Shown: positions 58,755-64,000 of the stretch, one piece after another
Numbering within the stretch: the first letter of the stretch is position 1
How the letters are laid out: each line of letters begins with the position of its first letter
Origin: Linum tenue
Taxonomy: Eukaryota; Streptophyta; Magnoliopsida; Malpighiales; Linaceae
Reading direction: 5' to 3'
DNA length: 64,000 nt
Assembly: GCA_946122785.1 (NCBI GenBank)
Contig: CAMGYJ010000011.1
Location: forward strand, 1,116,001-1,180,000
Position numbers and translations under genes: made by a program
The notes under the pieces: generated by a model
What the model was told of the DNA's origin: nothing
Seen by the model: the letters and a program-made list of their open reading frames with translations, nothing else
Databases searched by the model: none

Positions 58755-60607
58755 GCTGTCCTCGTTGCCCGTCTCAGTGTGTCTGTTTTTGTTTTTTTTT
58801 TAAGACTTTTGAGTGTTTGCTCCATGTGTGCGGAGCTTGGACTTAGTGTCGGTTGTTTTTTTTGTTTTTGGTTTTTCATTTGTGTTTTGATGTAGCCGTC
58901 TGGGCTAACACTTATCCCTAACACCAGTGTGCTAGTGTTTCTGATGTTCGATTTGTGCAGTATTGACCACTTCCCCGTTCGCTTCTCGCTGACTGGTCCA
59001 CTTCCAGTCCCCCAGCAGTGTTCTTACCCGGTAACATCGTTCCCCTTATCTTTCCCTCTACTCCATTGAGGGCAATGTCGTGCTTAAGTGTGGGGGGATG
59101 TTCTATCGGTTGGAATATTTTAGATGGTGCTTGGAGCCTAGTCCACTGTCCGAATCTTACGTTTTGAGGGCTCCAAGTACTGCTGTTTGATCATATTGGC
59201 ACTGTGTTTTGATGGATGAATTGATTGGTTTTCGGATTAATGCATGACAACTTGTTTGCGACTAGGACAACCTATGATGAGGACTGAGATGTACAGTAGA
59301 GCGATGTAGGGGTTCAGTTTTTCAACTGTTTGCTTGCCAACTGTGACTTGATCTGACTTGATCTGATTACTTGTTCTTGACAGTCGTTTATGCATCTAGT
59401 TCAGGGTATCAGAATGTGAGATAGAGCATATAGGTAGCCATGTGAGATTTGAGCCTGCTCGTTTCTTTCTTGTGAGATAGATCCCTCTTCCATGATGTGT
59501 AGCATTCACGTTGTCACTAGCTAAGATGATGGGGGCATAGGATTAGCCCACGCCCAAAACTGACTGTCCTGATGTGTCATATCCCCTAGTCAGCCCCTTT
59601 GAGCCGTGTGTTATCCTTTCTTTTGGTCTATAATGGAAAAAATCACCCTTGTTGCATCTTTTAGAAGGTTCCACAGAGTGGTTTTTACATATTCTCTGCT
59701 GTTTCTGCTTAAGTCTATGTGAGTGTTGGAGGCAGTGCTTGAATGTTGGGCATGTGTTTGAAATGTGCAGAAGTGGTGGCTCTCTTAAGAAATGAAAAGA
59801 AAAATAAAAGAAAAAACAAAGAAAAAGTGAAAGCAAAGAGAGCCACTACCAAAAATCTGAATAATGCCCAGTAAGTAGTGTTTCTTAGCAGTCTGGCTTG
59901 GAAATGCTGATGTTTATGCCTCCTTCGCTCTTGTGCTCTTAAGATATTGAGTAATGCAGGATAGCAGAAAGAAAATACCGGGTTGTTGACTGTGTTTGTG
60001 TGTTTGGAAAATGTGGAACCTTTTGCTATGAATACTTCCACCACCTAAAAGGCTTTTTCCCCATGTCCAAGACCCTAGCCAGTCATTTGAACCTGTGTCT
60101 AAGACCTCCTGATTAGTTAGTGGTGACACCCCATATGTGAACTCTAGCATTTAGAGGCTGCCATCATGGTGAAGAGATGATAGGATTGAGAGAAATAGCA
60201 TGCGCATCTTTCGCATCAAATTGTCCTGACCCCACTGGTCGAGAGTGAGTGATTCATTTTCATTTTCTATATGCTCTTGTACCCCGGTGAGGACCTAGAT
60301 TGCTCGGTCTCTATTCTGATGTTTTGAGTTGGATGCATGAGTTGACTGTTTTGAGTAAGTGGTTGAATCAAGTCTAGGTTGGCCAGTGAACAGGAGGGAG
60401 ACTCTTCCTTTACTCGATTTGCTGCACTCGAATGTCCTTTGTGGTGGTTGTCCAGGTTGTTATTGAGGTTGTGCATGTATTGATGTTTGAAAACCAGTGC
60501 GATTCACGTGTTTTGTGCCTTTATGACTTGTCCCCAATGTTGGTTGATTGAAATATGTAAGCTTACCTAGTGTCTGACTTGGTTTGCTTGGGGACAAGCA
60601 AACGGTT
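58755..60607. other. Conserved non-coding 3' region of element 2
   Basis: A first polypurine tract AAGTGTGGGGGGA is at 59086-59098, preceded by CATTGAGGGCAATGTCG. The ~1.5 kb from there to the 3' tract is about 94-95% identical by eye to 17021-18526 of element 1. No sense ORF. An antisense ORF of ~80 codons (60150-59914; SPLTNQEVLDTGSNDW) is kept in both elements but probably only because the DNA is similar. Confidence 0.8.
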
Positions 60608-60620
60608 AAGTGTGGGGGAG
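60608..60620 (+). other. 3' polypurine tract of element 2
   Basis: AAGTGTGGGGGAG directly before the 3' LTR, preceded by CTTGGGGACAAGCAAACGG. Second copy of the motif at 59086-59098. Confidence 0.8.
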
Positions 60621-60622
60621 TT

Positions 60623-61966
60623 TGATAGACCGTCATTTACACATGTTTTTACCCTCATACTTACACCGTTTGAGGTGTTGATTCTCGTGTTTTAGGCCGA
60701 TTTCACGCTAGGTTGTGCTTGTTTGTGTTATTTCAGGTCCTAGTACGTGAATGAAGGCTTAGGAGCGAGTCTGGGGTCGATTGGACGAAGAACGGACGAA
60801 GGGCGAGCTTTTGGAGGAGTGCACGGGCAGACCAGGAGGCTGCACGGCCGTGCACATTAGCCATTTGGCCGTGCGCCTCACGCCGAGGCCGTGCACGGGC
60901 ACATTCCAGGCTTGCACGGCCGTGCGCCTGGCCGTGCAAGGAGGCTGAGCTTGAATAAATGAAACGGCGCGTTTTGAGAGTTGCACGGCCAGAATGGGGT
61001 GGTGCACGGCCGTGCACCTGCCCGTGCACCTGGGGAAATCCGGTTTTAGTGCCTAATCCGAGCCAAAAGTGGGAGAGTCGTGTTTTCAGAGCAAAAATAG
61101 AGCCCTAGAGAGAGAAAGTGCGAAGAACTCATCCTAGAAGCCGTCTTGGAGCTGGATTTCATCAAATCGAGCCTGGAGATCGTCATAGGAGTGAACATCA
61201 TCGTCCCGGAGCAGATTATCCTCATCGTTATGAGTATGACTAATCCGATTCTTGTTTTCTCTTCTCTCTCTATGGAGTAGAACCCTTCTCTCACTTGGGT
61301 ATGAAGAACCCTAGTTCCTTGTGTTAGGGATTTGATTGTAATGACTTGGGATGATATTACTGTTTGATTTTAATCGAATGATGCATGTTTATTGAATTGA
61401 TTGGAGTCTGATCAGCTTTTCTCAATTTCTGCTGCAACCTGAGATAGATAGAATCTGATTAGGTTGTTAGAGCCTCTTCATTCGATAGTAGGAGATTGGC
61501 TATACGAGAGTTAGCCAGTTTACTGCTTTGTACTGGTGTTCTTGGCGCCAGTAGTGGAGTTCTGTGTTCATAGCCTTAGCTTTCTATCCCGGTGAAGACT
61601 AGTCGTCTGCCGGGTAGTTAGACTGAGAGGGCTTGGTCAGCTTAAGAGATTCCAAGCTACTGTCGGATCTTCCGCAGTCTAATCAACAGTAAATCAACCC
61701 AGGGAATTGCAATTGAACCTAACTAAGGGGCTAGGGGGACTCAATCCCGAGTGACTCTTAACTGCTTTTGAAAACCGAACCATTTCCTGCTTTCTTACTG
61801 CTTTTGCTTTAAACAACAATCACTCGAATTAGTTTGCTAGATAATAGAGAATCACGGAGTAAGCAGTAGATCTAGACCCCGGGTTGATAATATAACTTGC
61901 CTGTTACTGCATTCCCGGACTGCGATTCCACTTGGTCGCAGTTTGGTGTTGTGTTTTGGCGTGTCA
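60623..61966 (+). repeat. 3' LTR of element 2
   Basis: 1344 bp, about 99% identical by eye to 51871-53209. Includes the palindrome cluster 60820-61030. Confidence 0.95.
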
Positions 61967-62359
61967 GATGGCGCGGCTCCCAAGAGTGGGAAGCGGAAAG
62001 AGCCCGAACAGCCGCTGGTCGCGGAGAGGGCGCAGAAGACGGTTCGGATTGCTGAACCGGTTGCACAGGCGGTCCCGCGAGCCCCTTTGTCAGTCGCGGC
62101 AACCTCTCCGCGAGTAGATGTTGCTGCTCGGCCCGATAGGGGCGCTTCTGGCAGTTCATCAGGGCCAAGCGTCCAACAAAAGCTGCCTCAGATGGCTGGG
62201 GGAGCCATCGACTATTTCCGTGATGTGCGGATTCACACTGGGGCGGCTTGCAACCTGGCGTCCGCGAATACCGCACTTCGGGCGCTTGGACCTGTCTTGA
62301 GCGTCCCGACGCGACTGGAAAAGTCTGATCCCCTTAGTGGGTGTAAGCATACAAAATAG
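61967..62359 (+). pseudogene. Retroelement-like gene, 3' part after the LTR insertion
   Basis: Resumes the coding frame interrupted at 51870: GAAPKSGKRKEPEQPL and then Ala/Pro/Ser-rich sequence to a TAG at about 62357. Joining ...RKKKKD with GAAPKSGK across the 5 bp duplication restores one basic, in-frame stretch, which is the evidence that the exon was split by the retrotransposon. The last codons overlap the 15 bp direct repeat, so the natural 3' end may be lost. Confidence 0.5.
62334..62348. repeat. 15 bp direct repeat, right copy
   Basis: TTAGTGGGTGTAAGC, identical to 49313-49327. From here on the DNA abruptly becomes AT-rich, as it is left of 49313. Confidence 0.6.
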
Positions 62360-62571
62360 CAAATAAGAAAATAACTAAAAAATAGTAAATAATAAGATTC
62401 TAAAATACATTAGAAGAAAAGATGATCATGGATTCAACGAAAAAAATGTCACGATAACTAGATAACACTTTTTCAACCAGCAATGAACAGTTGAACACGA
62501 TTATTTTTCACTAGATGGGTCGTCGCCCCAAACGCAAAGATTTAGCAATTTGAAACGACACTAGTAATTCA

Positions 62572-63261
62572 TAGGGCTGGGAAACGGTGCGGTCTGGTCC
62601 AGACCAGACCATATATACGGTCTACGGTCCAGACCAAGAGGCTAAAGTATAGACCACAAACTATACGGTCCGGTCCAGACCACGCCTGTGCGGTCTGGTC
62701 TGGTCCAGATAGACCACACTCAGAGAAAAATGAATAATTTGTTTAGTCAACCACACAAAAAAATTGAACCAATAACCAAAAAAAAAATAATTGTTATTTG
62801 CCTTAAAACATTAATCATAACATGCATGAATAATTTTGATACTCTAAATCTTAGTACATAACAAAGATACAAAGTAAAAGCATCCCAGCTTGCACCATGA
62901 TGTCATAAACATTAACATAATGTCATATGGAGACACGATTATCTCTACTCTGTGGTTAAATGTGATTGTGAATGAAGGAGGGAAGAGATTCACAAAATTA
63001 AGGTTGAGACTTGGGTGTCGTTGTGGGAGTTTGAAGAGTGGTCGAATGGGCTGTTAACACGTATTGACAAGTCAGTTGGGTCTACGATTTGGTCCGGTAA
63101 ACCCTGGTCTAGACCAGACTAGACCAAGAGATCAAATCATAAAATAATACAGACCATGGACCAGACCAGACCATACTTCACGGTCTACGATCCGGACCAA
63201 ACTGTGCGATACGGTTTGGACCACGGTTTTTCTAACGGTCTGGTCTATTTTCCCAGCCCTA
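62572..63261. mobile_element. hAT-type MITE with TAGGGCTGGG ends
   Basis: 690 bp with inverted termini TAGGGCTGGGAAA...TTTTCCCAGCCCTA and a perfect 8 bp target duplication GTAATTCA (62564-62571 and 63262-63269). Its ~150 bp subterminal regions are packed with GGTCTGGTCCAGACC-type palindromes, which could bind a transposase. No coding capacity. Confidence 0.88.
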
Positions 63262-63682
63262 GTAATTCATAAGCGAAAAGCATCTTGAAACCTATTTTTA
63301 GCACCATTACAACGAAATCTTTGATTAAAACAATATATTTTCATACAATCGATAACATTCTGTACATTAATCGGTGATTCCATCGGTTTACAATAATTTT
63401 ATTATCATCGTAAGCTAAAAAAAATTCCAATACATGGAAAGATATCCTCTAGCTTAATTTGTAATCACAAAACTTGGCAATTTATTGACCAAGCCATTTT
63501 TATTCCCTAAACTCCCCACACAAAAATATACCAACAAAATCTAGCAAGCTCATTACACAATTGAAGCTAATCTTTTTATTACATTCTTGAAAAGGCAGCG
63601 GTTTAAATATTCATATCCTACTTTCCATTTTTCATCGTCACCAAAAACAAAAACAAAAACAAAAACAAAAAAACCTCCACAA

Positions 63683-64000
63683 CCGCCCGACCTGAAACGA
63701 CGCGGTTTCAGCCCACGTGGCAGAACACCCCTTATCTCAGCGGGCCCCGCACTTCCCTGTCCCGTAAATCCGACGGCGGAGATCTCTCATCTGCCGTCAT
63801 CTTAGGGTTTTCTTAGTCACTCCTTCGGAACGCAATCCTTCTTCTTATTTGAGTGTTGCCTTGGCCTAAAAAAAACTTCTCTTTCGAGTCCGTTTTCCTC
63901 ATTTCCTCTCGCGCGTCTCTCCGTTTTGCTCGTTTCTGCGTGTCGCCGCCGCACCTCCTCGGCGGCTCTACCCACCATCTCCGTTCCCTCCACCGCCTTC
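63683..64000 (+). promoter_or_regulatory. Probable promoter/5' leader of a gene beyond the right edge
   Basis: AAACGACG at 63695-63702 and a G-box palindrome CCACGTGG at 63713-63720 are followed by a TTAGGGTTTTCTTAG (telo-box-like) stretch near 63803 and a long pyrimidine-rich, CpG-containing leader. There is no ATG in a good coding frame before the window ends. The strand and the gene itself are inferred. Confidence 0.4.

Larger units (their letters stand above)
51871..61966 (+). mobile_element. LTR retrotransposon element 2 (Athila/Tat-type, non-autonomous, with third ORF)
   Basis: 10,096 bp: 5' LTR 51871-53209, primer site 53216-53233, decayed gag-protease 53352-56038, internal palindrome cluster and TATA 56241-56597, third ORF to 58754, conserved non-coding tail, polypurine tract about 60608-60620 and 3' LTR 60623-61966. 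Flanked by the 5 bp duplication GATGG (51866-51870, 61967-61971). LTR copies differ by about 10-12 substitutions and a few single-base indels (by eye, about 1%), so the insertion is recent. It lacks reverse transcriptase and integrase like element 1 and belongs to a sister family of it. It interrupts a coding exon. Confidence 0.95.

Overview
This is nuclear DNA of a flowering plant, most probably a eudicot. It has intron-containing genes with GT-AG splice sites and plant-specific families: a plastid-targeted ribosomal protein, a COBRA-like wall protein and a VND-type NAC factor. It also carries a dense load of plant retroelements, L1-type LINEs and short inverted-repeat transposons. I see no bacterial operon, CRISPR array, tRNA or rRNA gene. 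The species cannot be read from the sequence.

Layout. 1-5.1 kb holds two convergent genes: plastid ribosomal protein L21 (+, five exons) and a four-exon SNARE-associated/VTT-domain membrane protein (-). 5.8-7.2 kb is a MULE-like transposon with ~210 bp inverted ends and a perfect 10 bp target duplication. 8.2-11.3 kb is a six-exon COBRA-like gene (+). 12.1-20.1 kb is LTR retrotransposon element 1, nested in an older ~750 bp inverted-repeat element. 20.9-23 kb has a LINE tail and a MITE. 23.4-26.4 kb is a three-exon VND7-like NAC gene (-) with MITEs in both introns. 26.4-36 kb is intergenic, with microsatellites, a hAT MITE, tandem duplications, a repeat-rich block at 33-34.6 kb and a second ~750 bp inverted-repeat element holding a 33 bp minisatellite. 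36.7-41.2 kb is a ~165 bp satellite array split by a 5'-truncated LINE. 41.7-47 kb has two small conserved-looking genes (-) and one weak 79-residue candidate. 47.9-48.8 kb is another LINE remnant. 49.3-62.3 kb is a transposon-related host gene interrupted by LTR element 2 (51871-61966). 62.6-63.3 kb is a hAT MITE, and the right edge looks like the promoter/5' leader of a gene lying outside the window.

The most interesting material is the pair of LTR elements. They belong to sister families of the Athila/Tat branch of Ty3/gypsy: tRNA-Asp primer site, gag with one zinc knuckle, DLGAS protease. Both lack reverse transcriptase, RNase H and most of integrase, and share the same junction from protease to a short pol-terminal tail, so they look like one old non-autonomous (TR-GAG-like) lineage. 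Both LTRs carry clusters of short palindromes centred on ACGGCCGT, but the flanking arms differ between families. Element 2 has a further cluster next to a TATA box and a possible intron upstream of an Athila-type third ORF. A ~1.5 kb non-coding stretch between two polypurine tracts is far better conserved between the two elements than their LTRs or coding regions.

Among host genes, the COBRA-like protein and the VND7-like NAC both belong to families linked to cellulose and secondary wall formation. Nothing in the sequence shows a direct link between them. Identity figures and mismatch counts are by-eye estimates, and gene models are ab initio joins of exons at visible splice sites.
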